Shown here: positions 47,158 to 56,039 of the stretch, piece by piece | How the letters are laid out: every line of letters starts with the position of its first letter | How positions within the stretch are numbered: the first letter of the stretch is position 1 | Assembly (NCBI GenBank): GCA_963846505.1 | Contig: CAWJWD010000004.1 | Location: forward strand, 1,099,558 to 1,163,557 | DNA length: 64,000 bases | Source of the DNA: JACVRW01 sp963846505 | GTDB taxonomy: Bacteria > Actinomycetota > Thermoleophilia > Solirubrobacterales > Thermoleophilaceae | Reading direction: 5' to 3' | Notes under the pieces: generated by a model | What the model was told of the DNA's origin: nothing | What the model saw: only the letters and a program-made list of their open reading frames with translations | The model's database searches: none | Made by a program: the position numbers and the translations under genes

Positions 47158-49898
47158 ATGGCTCGCGGCACTCCGCGGTGGTGGGTGTTTCTCCTCTCGG
47201 CAGCGTTTCTCGGCTACTTTGCTCTGCTCGTCTACTGTGACGTGCGCCGGCCCGAAAACTACGGGTTCGAAGCGGATTTCACGACGGGTCGGATGCTGCT
47301 CTCGAGGGTCGCCTCCGAGTCCCCCGCCTCGCCGGCGGCACGCGCCGGCCTGGCGTCGGGGGACCTGATCGTCGAAGTGGACGGCAAACCCATCCTCAGC
47401 CTTGCGGACTGGACCGTCGTCGAAGGCACGGTGGAGTTCGGCCGGCCGATTCACCTGCGGGTGCTCCGGGGCGGGGACTTGTCGCAGGTCGCGCTGACGC
47501 TGGCGCCCGCTCCGTGGAGCTACTGGAAGACGGAGCCGGGCGTGATTCTGCTGGGAGTGCTTGGCCTCCAGCTCGTCGCACTCGCCTTCGCGTTCCTGAT
47601 CGTCCTGAGACGTCCGGACGATCGCGTCGCGCTGCTGGGCGCCTGGGCGCTCGCGACAGTTGGTGTGTACACCATCGTGCCCCCATTTCGCATCGGCGTG
47701 GTGTGGGGGAACCTGCCCTCGGTCGTCGGTGGGTTGATGTGGGCGCCGTACATCAGCAGCCTCGCCGTCGCCGCCGTCCTGTTCACGTTCTTCGCGAGCT
47801 TTCCGCGCCGCATGGTGCATTCCCCTCGTCTTTGGGCCGTATTGTGGGCGCCGATGGCGTTGGCGCTCATTCTCCCGGTGCGCGATGCCATGTTCATGGT
47901 TTATCGCGGTGCGCACGCACCAGCATCGACGCTCCAGGGGCCTGTGTTGATGGCGGCCACAGCGGTCTACACGGTCGCGGGTCTGGCGGCGCTGGTCTTC
48001 AACTACAGGCGCCTCACCGATCTGAACGAACGGCGGCGCGTGAAGGTCCTCGTCATCGGCGCAGTCGGCGGGCTGCTGCCCGGCCTGCTCGTGGTCGCGT
48101 CTTACCGGCTGCGGTCGCACGCCAATTTCGCACAGTCCATCTTCGCATCCAGGGCGACGTCGTTCTGGACGCTCACGATCATGCTCTTCCCTGCCTCGTT
48201 CGCCTACGCCATCCTGCGCCATCGGCTCTTCGACATCGGGATGATGATCCGGCAGGGCGTGCGGTACGCGGTCGCGCGCGGCGTTCTCGTGTCGGTGGTC
48301 CCGGCTCTCGCGGTGCTGCTCGTCGTCGACGTGTTGATGCGCGGGCGCCAGCCGCTGTCTGAGACGCTGGCGGCCCGCGCCTGGGTCTATGCCGCCATCG
48401 CGGGCCTGGCGGTCCTCGCGCACCGCCAACGACAGCACTGGCTGAGGAGCCTCGACCGTCACTTTTTCCGCGAGCACTACGACGCGCAGCAGCTGCTCCG
48501 CCGCGTCGCCGAGGACATCCGGCAGGTCGGCGACTTCACTCGGGTCGCACCGCGGGTAGTCGCGCAGATAGAGGCTGCGCTTCACCTGAATTTGTCGCGC
48601 TGCTGGTCCGCGAGCCGAGCGAGCTGCATTACCGTTCCCTGGTCGCGGTGCCGGCAGGCCTTGCGCCTCCGCCGCTGCGCGTCGACAGCAAGCTGGTAGC
48701 GCTGCTGCGGATCTTCGGCAAGCCGCTCGAGGTGGCGTGCGGACAGGAGGAATGGCTGACACGGCAGCTGCCCCAGGAGGAACTCGAGGTCCTGCGGCAG
48801 CGCCGGATCGATCTGCTCGTGCCGATCGTCACGAACCCCGAACGGGCCGAGTCGGTCCTCACGCTGGGCGTGAAGCGCTCTGAGGAGCCGTACACGCAGG
48901 AGGACTTCGACCTGCTTGCGGTGATTGCCGCCAACCTCGCGCTCCTGCTCGAACGATCGGCGCCGCCGCCGCTCCGGGTGAACGAGACGTTCGACGAATG
49001 CCCTCAATGCGGCGCCTGCTCGGATTCCGGCACCGTCGAATGTGTGCACGATCGGGCCGCGCTCGTCGCTGTGCGCCTGCCGCGGCTGCTCGCGACGCGC
49101 TACCGGCTGGATCGGCGGCTTGGCCGCGGCGGCTTCGGCACGGTGTATTCGGGGTTCGACACGGCGCTCGATCGACCGGTCGCCGTCAAGATGATCCGCG
49201 ACGACCTGCTCACCGACCCCGACGTCGCCAGGCGCTTCCAGCGCGAGGCCCGGCTGGCCGCCGCGTTCGTGCACCCAAACGTGGTCACGGTCTACGACTT
49301 CGGGATGACCACGGCGGCCCGCGCGTTTCTGGTGATGGAGTTGCTCGAGGGCGTCACGCTTCGGGATGCGCTGGGCCAGGCTCGCTTCGACCCGATCCGG
49401 GCGCTCGCCATCATGCGCGGCGTCTGTGCGGCCATGGACGCCGGCCATCGCCGGCATCTGCTTCACCGCGACCTTAAACCAGAAAACATCATTCTCGTGA
49501 AGCTGGGCGACGGCGAGACGGCCAAGGTCCTCGATTTCGGGGTGGCGAAGACGCTGAACGAGGCGCGCGACTCGATGACCGAGGCGGGAAGGCTCGTCGG
49601 GACGCTCCGCTACATGGCGCCGGCGCAGCTGCGCGGTGAAGACGGCGACTCGTCGTCGGATGTCTGGGCGCTCGGCGTCATTGCCTACGAGATGCTCACC
49701 GGCGCGCATCCGTTCGAGCACGTCGCGATCGGAGCCGGCGCCGACGCCACCGACTATCGGAGACTGATCGCGCAGCCGCTTCGCGAGGCGCCGGCCGGCT
49801 GGACGACCTTCTTCAGGCGCGCCCTCGCGATCGACTCGAGCCATCGTCCCTCCTCGCCCGCGGCCTTCTTCACCGAGCTCGAACATGCATTGGCCTGA
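47158..49898 (+). CDS. Receptor Ser/Thr kinase: PDZ, membrane, GAF, zinc ribbon, kinase (one frameshift)
   Basis: One protein of about 913 residues with a frame change near 48,590. A first helix (FLLSAAFLGYFALLVYCDV) is followed by a PDZ domain at about 50-115 (SPASPAARAGLASGDLIVEV, DGKPILSLADWTVVEG). Six to eight membrane segments span about 125-430 (GVILLGVLGLQLVALAFAFL). A GAF-like domain covers about 455-600 (YTQEDFDLLAVIAANLALLL), then a zinc ribbon (CPQCGACSDSGTVEC) and a kinase domain at about 647-905. The kinase has LGRGGFGTVYSG, AVKMIRDD, HRDLKPENIILVK, VLDFGVAKTL and GTLRYMAPAQL, so all catalytic residues are present. Unusually, the sensor side is N-terminal and the kinase at the C-terminus. 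It precedes the sigma factor by 15 bp. Confidence 0.82.
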
Positions 49899-49913
49899 CG
49901 CGGTCTGACGCGA

Positions 49914-50624
49914 ATGCCGCATTTTGCGACGACCCGCTGGAGCCTGGTCCTGGACGCCGGTACCGAGCCGAGCGCGCGCGGCCACGATGCCCTGGCCACG
50001 TTATGTGGCCTCTATTGGTATCCGCTCTACTCGTATCTGAGGCGCCGCGGCCACAACGCGGAAGACGCGCAGGATTTGACGCAGGGCTTCTTCGCGCGGC
50101 TGCTCGAGAAGCACGCATTGCAGGTCGTCGATCCGGGGCGCGGCCGTTTCCGCTCGTTCATGCTCGCGTCTCTGGACCACTACGTCTCGAACGAGCGGGA
50201 CCGCGACCGGGCGCAGAAGCGCGGCAGCGGAGCGGTGCCCATCTCTCTCGATGTCGTGATGGCCGAAGACCGCTATGTCCGCGAGCCCGCGGATCCGCTG
50301 ACGCCGGAGCACATCTTCGATCGCAACTGGGCACTGGCGGTCCTCGAGCGCGTGCTGACACGATTGCGGGCGGAGCAGCATGCCGCGGCGAAGGATCAGC
50401 TCTTCGAGAGACTGAAAGGCTACCTGACCGGCGAAGACGCGGCCGGTTCTTATCAACAGGTTGGCCTGGCGGTCGGCATGACCGAAGGGGCGATCAAGGT
50501 CGCCGTCCATCGCCTGCGACGGCGATATCGCGCGCTCCTCTACGACGAGATTGCGCAAACGGTCGCGACCCCGGAGGAGATCGATCTCGAGCTCAGACAC
50601 CTGATCGAGGCGATCAAAAGGTGA
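49914..50624 (+). CDS. ECF-like RNA polymerase sigma factor
   Basis: A 236-residue protein with sigma region 2 (LATLCGLYWYPLYSYLRRRG, HNAEDAQDLTQGFFARLLEK) and region 4 (QQVGLAVGMTEGAIKVAVHR, LRRRYRALLYDEIAQTV). The start MPHFATTRWSLVLDAG is of the type common in planctomycete/acidobacterial ECF groups linked to Ser/Thr kinases. No anti-sigma gene is evident; the next gene, a zinc-ribbon pseudokinase, starts inside its stop codon (GTGA) and is the natural candidate for regulating it. Confidence 0.85.
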   Translation: MPHFATTRWSLVLDAGTEPSARGHDALATLCGLYWYPLYSYLRRRGHNAEDAQDLTQGFFARLLEKHALQVVDPGRGRFRSFMLASLDHYVSNERDRDRAQKRGSGAVPISLDVVMAEDRYVREPADPLTPEHIFDRNWALAVLERVLTRLRAEQHAAAKDQLFERLKGYLTGEDAAGSYQQVGLAVGMTEGAIKVAVHRLRRRYRALLYDEIAQTVATPEEIDLELRHLIEAIKR

Positions 50625-51238
50625 CCCAGGGGATGTGTTCGCAGTGCGGGCGGCCGCAGACCAAAGGTGCGGTCGCAGAAGGTCTGTGCCCGCACTGCCT
50701 GCTTGAAGCCGGCCTCGGGCTCGAATACGCCGTCATGAACGTGCTCGGACAGGGTCAACACGGAACGGTGTATCTTGCCGAGCAGCAGCCGTCGGGCAGG
50801 CTCGTCGCGCTGAAAATTCTGGCGGGAGATTCCGCGCCTGCCATCCTGTCCCGCCTGCAGCGGCAGGCGCCGGTGTTGCGCGCGCTTGCCCACCCGAATG
50901 CGGCCAGGACCCTCGACATCGCCGCGAGCGACGATCCAGGGCCCTACGTCGCAACGGAGTACGTCCGCGGATCTCCGATCACGAGTTATTGCGAGCGTTG
51001 GCAGGTCCCGCGAGCGGGCCGCCTGCAGTTGCTCGCGGAGGTGGCGGCGCTCCTGCGATCCGCGCATCAAGTCGGGGTGACCCACGGTGGCATCAAGCCC
51101 TCGAACGTTCTGGTCCTCGGACGCGCCGCGGCACCATCTATCAAGGTGACCGATTTCGGCCTGCGTCTCGCCGACGAGCAGGCCGATGACCTCGCGCTAA
51201 CGGCCCTTGCCGGTGACCTCGGGATTTCGAAACCGTAA
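50621..51238 (+). CDS. Zinc-ribbon pseudokinase, short
   Basis: GTG 50621 overlaps the sigma-factor stop. The N-terminal zinc ribbon is CSQCGRPQTKGAVAEGLCPH followed by C. The kinase N-lobe and half of the C-lobe follow: NVLGQGQHGTVYLAEQQ, LVALKILAGDS, ATEYVRGSPITSYCERW, GVTHGGIKPSNVLVLG and IKVTDFGLRLADEQ. The HRD aspartate is replaced (HGGIKPSN), so catalysis is unlikely, although the lysine and DFG remain. It stops soon after the DFG, at about 205 residues, lacking the activation-loop APE and the rest of the C-lobe; this may be a natural truncation or a frame error. Probable sigma regulator, inferred from overlap. Confidence 0.72.
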   Translation: MTQGMCSQCGRPQTKGAVAEGLCPHCLLEAGLGLEYAVMNVLGQGQHGTVYLAEQQPSGRLVALKILAGDSAPAILSRLQRQAPVLRALAHPNAARTLDIAASDDPGPYVATEYVRGSPITSYCERWQVPRAGRLQLLAEVAALLRSAHQVGVTHGGIKPSNVLVLGRAAAPSIKVTDFGLRLADEQADDLALTALAGDLGISKP

Positions 51239-51284
51239 CTGCCGCCCCCTGTAACCATTCCACCCCTTTCCTTCTGTAAAGGGT

Positions 51285-52261
51285 GTGACTGCATTTCACG
51301 GCTCTGGCGGCGTCGGGTTCAGCGGCGTGGCCGGGGTGCTGCCGCGGCGCCAGTTCACCCTCGCCGAGCTCGCGGACGCGGGATGCCTGACCTCAACGCC
51401 CGAGGCTCTGTCCTCGTTCGGCTTCGAACGCGCGTATATCTGCGGCCCGGAAGACTCGGTGTGCAGCCTCGCGCTCGCCGCCGGACGGGCCGCGCTCGAC
51501 GACGCCGGTCTGGCATCCTCCGACATCGACGTCGTCATCTGGGCCAGCGCGCGGCCCGAGAACCATTTGCGGCCGCCAGACGACGGCACGAGCGCCTCCC
51601 CCTTCATGGACGGGTTTCGATACGCGTCCGGGTGGCTGCAGGAGGCCCTCGGTCTGCACGACGCCGAAGTGATGGCGGTCGCGCAACAGGGCTGCTCGAC
51701 GATGTTCGCGGCGCTGCGCATCGCCCGGTCGCTCTTGCTGGCCGAGCCGCAGCGGCGCCACGTGCTCTGCATCGGCGTCGACATGCTCCCCGCGGAATCT
51801 CCCCGCGAAGTCCTCTACAACGTGATCAGCGATGCGGCGTGCGCCGTCGTCGTGTCGCGCGACTGCGAGCGCGACCGGTGGGTCGGCGACCGTCACATCT
51901 CGCGCGGCTATTACTGGGATCCCGTGGCGCGCCGCCACGAAATCGTCGCGGCGTATTTTCCGACCGCGAAGACGCTGATCGAGCGGTTGCTCTCCGACCA
52001 CGGTTTGGCGCCCTCGGATGTCGATGTCGTGGTGCCAACCGGTGTAAACCGTGAAAGCTGGCGCATTCTGATGCGGCTCGTCGGCATCCCGAACGACCGG
52101 TTCTACATCGATTTGCCGTCGTTCGGCCACACCATGACATCCGACAATTTTCTGTATCTGCAGGCATGCGAGCGTCCGGCTGCGTCCCGGCTGGCGCGCG
52201 GCTGCTGCTGTTCACGTACGGGTTCGGATCGAGCTGGTCCGCCATTCTCCTGGAGCACTGA
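51285..52261 (+). CDS. KAS III-like condensing enzyme or acyltransferase
   Basis: GTG 51285 begins a thiolase-fold protein of about 325 residues: GVGFSGVAGVLPRRQFTLAE, AGRAALDDAGLASSDIDVVI, VAQQGCSTMFAALRIARSLL (nucleophile Cys), HVLCIGVDML and SDAACAVVVSRD. Where FabH has HQAN this protein has PTGVN, and where FabH has GNTS it has FGHTMTSDN, so the His/Asn pair is altered. After a frame change near 52,165 the end is FTYGFGSSWSAILLEH and TGA 52259-52261, overlapping the next ATG. It probably uses a carrier-protein thioester; either condensation or plain acyl transfer is possible. First gene of the biosynthetic cluster. Confidence 0.82.
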
Positions 52262-53412
52262 TGTCGAGAACCGTTCTGATGACCGGCGGCACGGGCGCCC
52301 TGGGTCCGCACCTGCTGGCTGAACTGCTGCGGTGCGAGGAGTTCTCCCGCGTGTTCGTCCTGATCCGCGGGCGCGGCCGACACTTTCATGACCGTGAGCA
52401 TCACACGCGGACGGCGGTCTCGCGCCTCCTGTCTGAAGAGCGCGTCGGCGGAGCCGTTGGGCCCGACCGCCTGCTGTTCCTCCGCGGCGACGTGCGCGAG
52501 AGTGACCTCGGCCTGACCCCTCGCGAGGCCGACATGCTCGCTGAGCGGGTCGATGTCGTTGTGCACGCGGCGGCGGACACGAGCCTGACCGGTCCGATCG
52601 ACCACCTCCGCGCGGTGAACGTCATCGGTACACGTCACATGCTGGACTTCGCCGCACGGTGCATGGCACTGCGCCAGTTCCTGCTGGTCAGCACGGTGTG
52701 TGTGGCAGGGTCGCGCACCGGCTCCATCCCCGAGCGGATCGAGGAGGAGGCGCCGCCTTTCCTGAACGCCTATGAGCAGACGAAGTGGGAAGCCGAGCGC
52801 GAAGCGGCGGCCGCGGCGGTGCCGGTCCGGATCGCCCGCCTCAGTGTCTGCATGGGCGGACACCATACCGGCTACGTGCACCGGTATGGGGCGATGCATC
52901 ACTCGCTGCACTGGCTGATGCGCGGCCTGATCCCGATGATGCCCGGTACGCCCGGGAGCCGCATCGACGTGATCGCGAACGACGTCGCAGCGCGGTGGAT
53001 TGCGCGCGCGGCGCTGCAGGACGTCGACGGCCTGGACGTCTGCCACGTGGCCGCCGGCGCGCAAGCGCCCGCGCTCGAGGCGCTGCTGACGGCGGCCGTC
53101 GAACGGCTGCGAGTGCGTGGGCACCGGCGGACGCTCGACGTTCCTCTGATCGTCGATTCCGAGACGTTCGAGCTGTTCCGCCGGTCCGTCGAGCGCAGCG
53201 GCGATCTCCTCTTCACCGGCGTGTTGAACGCCACCGCTGCGTTCCTGCCGCTGCTGCTCTATGCGAAGGTCTTCGAGACCGGCCGCGCCGAGCGGTGCTG
53301 GGGCGGGCCTCTGCCGCATCCCGACTGGCGCACCGTGCTCACACGCGTGATCGATTTCGGCTGTGCCCATCACTGGAACGATGCGCAGGCTCAGGAGGCC
53401 ACCCATGTATGA
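52261..53412 (+). CDS. Thioester-reductase-like SDR (NAD-binding-4 type)
   Basis: An intact 383-residue extended SDR: TVLMTGGTGALGPHLLAELL (cofactor-binding GxxGxxG), VFVLIRGRGR, DVVVHAAADTSLTGPIDHL, VNVIGTRHMLDFAARC, FLLVSTVCVAGSRTG and the catalytic NAYEQTKWEAEREA (YxxxK). This subfamily resembles the reductase domains that release carrier-bound thioesters as aldehydes or alcohols (family knowledge). Its stop overlaps the ATG of the first carrier protein. Confidence 0.83.
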   Translation: MSRTVLMTGGTGALGPHLLAELLRCEEFSRVFVLIRGRGRHFHDREHHTRTAVSRLLSEERVGGAVGPDRLLFLRGDVRESDLGLTPREADMLAERVDVVVHAAADTSLTGPIDHLRAVNVIGTRHMLDFAARCMALRQFLLVSTVCVAGSRTGSIPERIEEEAPPFLNAYEQTKWEAEREAAAAAVPVRIARLSVCMGGHHTGYVHRYGAMHHSLHWLMRGLIPMMPGTPGSRIDVIANDVAARWIARAALQDVDGLDVCHVAAGAQAPALEALLTAAVERLRVRGHRRTLDVPLIVDSETFELFRRSVERSGDLLFTGVLNATAAFLPLLLYAKVFETGRAERCWGGPLPHPDWRTVLTRVIDFGCAHHWNDAQAQEATHV

Positions 53413-53689
53413 CTCCCGCGAGCAGTTCAAAGGCGCGCTGATCGAGTTCATCGCCGGCCCGCTCTTCCTCAGGCACGCGAAGCTGACCCGGGTGGTGCCG
53501 ATCGACGGCGCCACGCCGCTCTTCGAGGACGGAATCATCGACAGCCTGGGCATCATCGATCTCCTCGCGTTCGTTGAAGCCGGGATCGGCAGCCCGGTTC
53601 CGATGCGGAAGGTCGACATGCGCTACTTCGGATCGGTCGATCGCATCTGTCAGACCTTCTGGACCGAAGGCGGCGGGGGCCGCTCGTGA
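53405..53689 (+). CDS. Acyl carrier protein 1
   Basis: A 94-residue acidic helical protein starting MYDSREQFKGALIEFIAGPL. The phosphopantetheine site is FEDGIIDSLGIIDLLAFVEA (DSL serine). It has overlapping junctions on both sides: the start lies inside the SDR gene end and the stop overlaps the GTG of the ligase gene. Carrier proteins of this length are the usual partners of synthetase-like amino acid:[carrier protein] ligases. Confidence 0.85.
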   Translation: MYDSREQFKGALIEFIAGPLFLRHAKLTRVVPIDGATPLFEDGIIDSLGIIDLLAFVEAGIGSPVPMRKVDMRYFGSVDRICQTFWTEGGGGRS

Positions 53690-54480
53690 CCGCCGGCTAT
53701 CCCGTCGCAGCGCCGGTGCGGACGGCGGCGGACGCCGCAGTCCTGGAAGACATCGACGCACGCCTGCAGGTCATCGCTTCGTCGATGGACGCCTCTGAGA
53801 TGCACTATCCGTCCCTGATCGCCCGCGCCGTGCTCGACCGCGCCGAGTACCCGCAGGCCTTCCCGCACCTGCTGCTCTCCGCCAGCCGGTTGAATTGCGG
53901 TGAGACGGTGCGGCCCGGATTGAAGGGCCGACCTCGACGGGCGCTGACCGGCTGGTGCCTCTCGCCGGCCGTCTGCTATCACGCGTACGCGCAGCTCGCC
54001 GGACGATCGCTCGCGACCCCGGTCACGATCTCGGCTCGCGGGACCTGTTTCCGCGGCGAGCGCCAGACGTCGCCGGGCGTCCGGCAGATCGAATTCGCCA
54101 TGCGCGAGATCGTGTTCGCGGGACCGGCCACATGGGTCGACGCCGAGATCGATGCAGCGACCCGGCGCGTCGAGGCCCTGGCCCGGAGCCTCGGTCTTCG
54201 CGGCGAATGGCGCGCCGCCGAGGACCCGTTCTTCCTGCCGCTCGCCGAGGGCAAGGCTCTTATGCAGCGGCTGCTCAAGGTCAAGGTCGAATACCAGTCG
54301 CTCGACTACGACGGCCTCGCGCTCGCAAGCGTCAATCGTCACGGCCCGTTTTTCAGCCAGCGCTTTCAGATCGCCGCGGCGTCGGGCGAACAGGTCCACA
54401 CCGCGTGCGTCGCCATCGGTCTCGATCGTTGGAGCAAGCATGCCGGGCGGTGCGCGCCGGCGCAGGAGGACCTGGCATGA
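53686..54480 (+). CDS. Amino acid:[carrier protein] ligase-like class II aaRS homolog
   Basis: A 264-residue class II synthetase core without tRNA-binding domains. Motif 1 region: MHYPSLIARAVLDRAEYPQA. LSPAVCYHAYAQ carries Cys97. Motif 2: CFRGERQTSPGVRQIEFAMR plus E141. EDPFFLPLAEGKALMQRLLK and KVKVEYQSLDYDGLALASVN precede motif 3, VHTACVAIGLDRW, with Cys241 and the conserved Arg. The Cys97/Glu141/Cys241 set and spacing match the zinc-binding Cys/Glu/Cys of the SerRS-like amino acid:[carrier protein] ligases described in Bradyrhizobium and Agrobacterium, which load Gly or Ala onto carrier proteins. GTG 53686 overlaps ACP1 and ATGA overlaps ACP2. The amino acid used is unknown. Confidence 0.85.
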   Translation: MTAGYPVAAPVRTAADAAVLEDIDARLQVIASSMDASEMHYPSLIARAVLDRAEYPQAFPHLLLSASRLNCGETVRPGLKGRPRRALTGWCLSPAVCYHAYAQLAGRSLATPVTISARGTCFRGERQTSPGVRQIEFAMREIVFAGPATWVDAEIDAATRRVEALARSLGLRGEWRAAEDPFFLPLAEGKALMQRLLKVKVEYQSLDYDGLALASVNRHGPFFSQRFQIAAASGEQVHTACVAIGLDRWSKHAGRCAPAQEDLA

Positions 54481-54761
54481 CCATCACCACATTCTTCGCA
54501 CGTCGCATTCCGGACGCTGAGGCCGGCGAAGTCTTCTCGCGGCTGAAGCGCCGCCTGCCTCACGTTTTTGCCGGCGCCGATCGCGGGACGCCGGTCGATG
54601 ACCTCCCACTGGACAGCCTCGACGTCGTGGAGCTGCTCTGCGCGACCGAGGACGAATTCGGCGTCCTCCTGACGTCTGACGCGTACCTGAGCGCCAGGAC
54701 GGTCGACGACCTGGTGCGTGCCATTGCCGTGCGCCGGACGCGCACGAAAGGAGCCTGGTGA
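54477..54761 (+). CDS. Acyl carrier protein 2
   Basis: A 94-residue protein: PHVFAGADRGTPVDDLPLDS, then LDVVELLCATEDEFGVLLTS. The DSL serine attachment site and following acidic helix II are clear. It starts in the ligase stop codon (ATGA) and its stop overlaps the next start (GTGATG). There are therefore two distinct carriers in one cluster, one perhaps for the aminoacyl group and one for the acyl chain. Confidence 0.85.
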   Translation: MTITTFFARRIPDAEAGEVFSRLKRRLPHVFAGADRGTPVDDLPLDSLDVVELLCATEDEFGVLLTSDAYLSARTVDDLVRAIAVRRTRTKGAW

Positions 54762-55492
54762 TGCTTTACGGTGACTACCTGTCCACGGCGGAACTTCAGC
54801 GATGGACGCTGGACCTGGACATCGCGTGGGACGAGGTCGATCCGGCTCTCGCGCTTCGGCAGACCGACCTCCTCGACCGCGTGCGTGATTCGGCGCTGAT
54901 TGAATCGTTCTTCCCGATCTTCACGTGCCGGGCGATGGATCTTCTGTGGAACGATGTTGGCGCCACCGCGGTATTCAGCATCCAGCTCTACGAGTCGTAC
55001 AAGCACTTTCACGTGTTCAACCAGTACCTCCACCGCGTCGATTACCGGCCGATCCCGGACGACGAGATTGTCGCCATCCGCCAGAGGAACCAGGACCTGC
55101 GGTACGACGAAGGGACCGACCTGCTGACGCGGTACATGATGAGCGAGCATTTCGCCGCATTCAGTTTCCTGAAGGAGGCGAAGCAGGCCCGGGAGCCGGT
55201 CCTTCGGCAGATCCTGACGCTCGTCGGCCGCGACGAACTGCGCCACGCCCAGTTCGCGTGCGACCTGCTGGCCGAGCGGATTCAACGCGACCCGGTCGAC
55301 GCTTCGAGGGTGCATGCGGCCGCGCAGTCTTTCCAGCACATCGGCCTGCACGTCGTCTCGAACGTGCCGGTCGCCGAACGCAACGAGTTCGCGGCCATCA
55401 TCGCCCTGAGTCAGAAGATCCGCCGTCTCACCGGCACTGAGCTGAGGATGGTCGATTCCAGCCCCAGGAGGCTGCATGCAGACACGACGTAA
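54758..55492 (+). CDS. Ferritin-like di-iron oxygenase (AurF-like) 1
   Basis: A 244-residue helical protein. ESFFPIFTCRAMDLLWNDVG and LYESYKHFHVFNQYLHRVDY supply the first Glu and Glu/His ligands. SEHFAAFSFLKEAKQAREPV through GRDELRHAQFACDLLAERIQ forms an E-x28-DExxH motif, the spacing hallmark of AurF/CmlI-type N-oxygenases. Alternatives are a desaturase- or ribonucleotide-reductase-like oxidase. Start GTG 54758 or ATG 54761. Its 3' end overlaps the next gene by 17 bp. Confidence 0.75.
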   Translation: MMLYGDYLSTAELQRWTLDLDIAWDEVDPALALRQTDLLDRVRDSALIESFFPIFTCRAMDLLWNDVGATAVFSIQLYESYKHFHVFNQYLHRVDYRPIPDDEIVAIRQRNQDLRYDEGTDLLTRYMMSEHFAAFSFLKEAKQAREPVLRQILTLVGRDELRHAQFACDLLAERIQRDPVDASRVHAAAQSFQHIGLHVVSNVPVAERNEFAAIIALSQKIRRLTGTELRMVDSSPRRLHADTT

Positions 55493-56039
55493 TCTCGCCT
55501 GGAAGCTCAATTGGTACCGTCAAAGCGAGCTCGAGGGGGCGTTGCTGCTGGGCAGGATGGTGCGTCACGCGAGCGAGCCCGCGCTCGTGTGGCACCTCAC
55601 CAGACACTGCGCCGACGAAGCGCGGCATGCCTGGCTGTGGGAGCGAACGCTCACCGCCCTGGGCCTGCCGACCATCCGCATCGACCGCAGCTATCAGTCG
55701 TTCTACCTGGAGGCGACGGCGGCGCCGCGAAGCCTGCCGGAAGTGCTGGGCCTGACGCACATCTTCGAGCAGCGCGTCCACCGGCAATTCACGGAGGAGC
55801 TCGCGGATCCCGATCTGCCCGCGTCCGTTCGGCGCACCTTCAACGCGCTGATGAGGGACGAAGAGGGACATCTGGAATGGGTGGCGCGGTGGCTTTCGAC
55901 GCAACCGGACGGCGACGAGATTCTCGAGCGGTACCGCGCGATTGACGAGCGCGTCTATCTGGCGCTGCGCCCGTACCGGCATTGCATCTGGGACATCAGC
56001 GGATTGGGCGAGGAGATGGACACATGCCAGCGTCAATGA
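55476..56039 (+). CDS. Ferritin-like di-iron protein 2
   Basis: A 187-residue four-helix-bundle protein with two matching half-sites: SELEGALLLGRMVRH ... HCADEARHAWLWERTL and HIFEQRVHRQFTEELADPDL ... LMRDEEGHLEWVARWL. Each has Glu about 28 residues before a DExxH-type motif, the ferritin/rubrerythrin-like di-iron ligand set. Different spacing and size from its upstream neighbour suggest a second, non-redundant oxidation step. ATG 55476 lies inside the previous gene and the stop overlaps the methyltransferase start. Confidence 0.78.
   Translation: MQTRRNLAWKLNWYRQSELEGALLLGRMVRHASEPALVWHLTRHCADEARHAWLWERTLTALGLPTIRIDRSYQSFYLEATAAPRSLPEVLGLTHIFEQRVHRQFTEELADPDLPASVRRTFNALMRDEEGHLEWVARWLSTQPDGDEILERYRAIDERVYLALRPYRHCIWDISGLGEEMDTCQRQ

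Noticed and set aside
47104..48762. 552-residue minus-strand frame opposite the receptor kinase
   Set aside because: It has an antisense composition (R/D/H/E-rich), while the plus strand encodes clear PDZ and membrane helices.
51826..53619. 597-residue minus-strand frame across the biosynthetic cluster
   Set aside because: It spans two well-defined plus-strand genes (KAS III-like and SDR), has no recognisable motifs and is a shadow.
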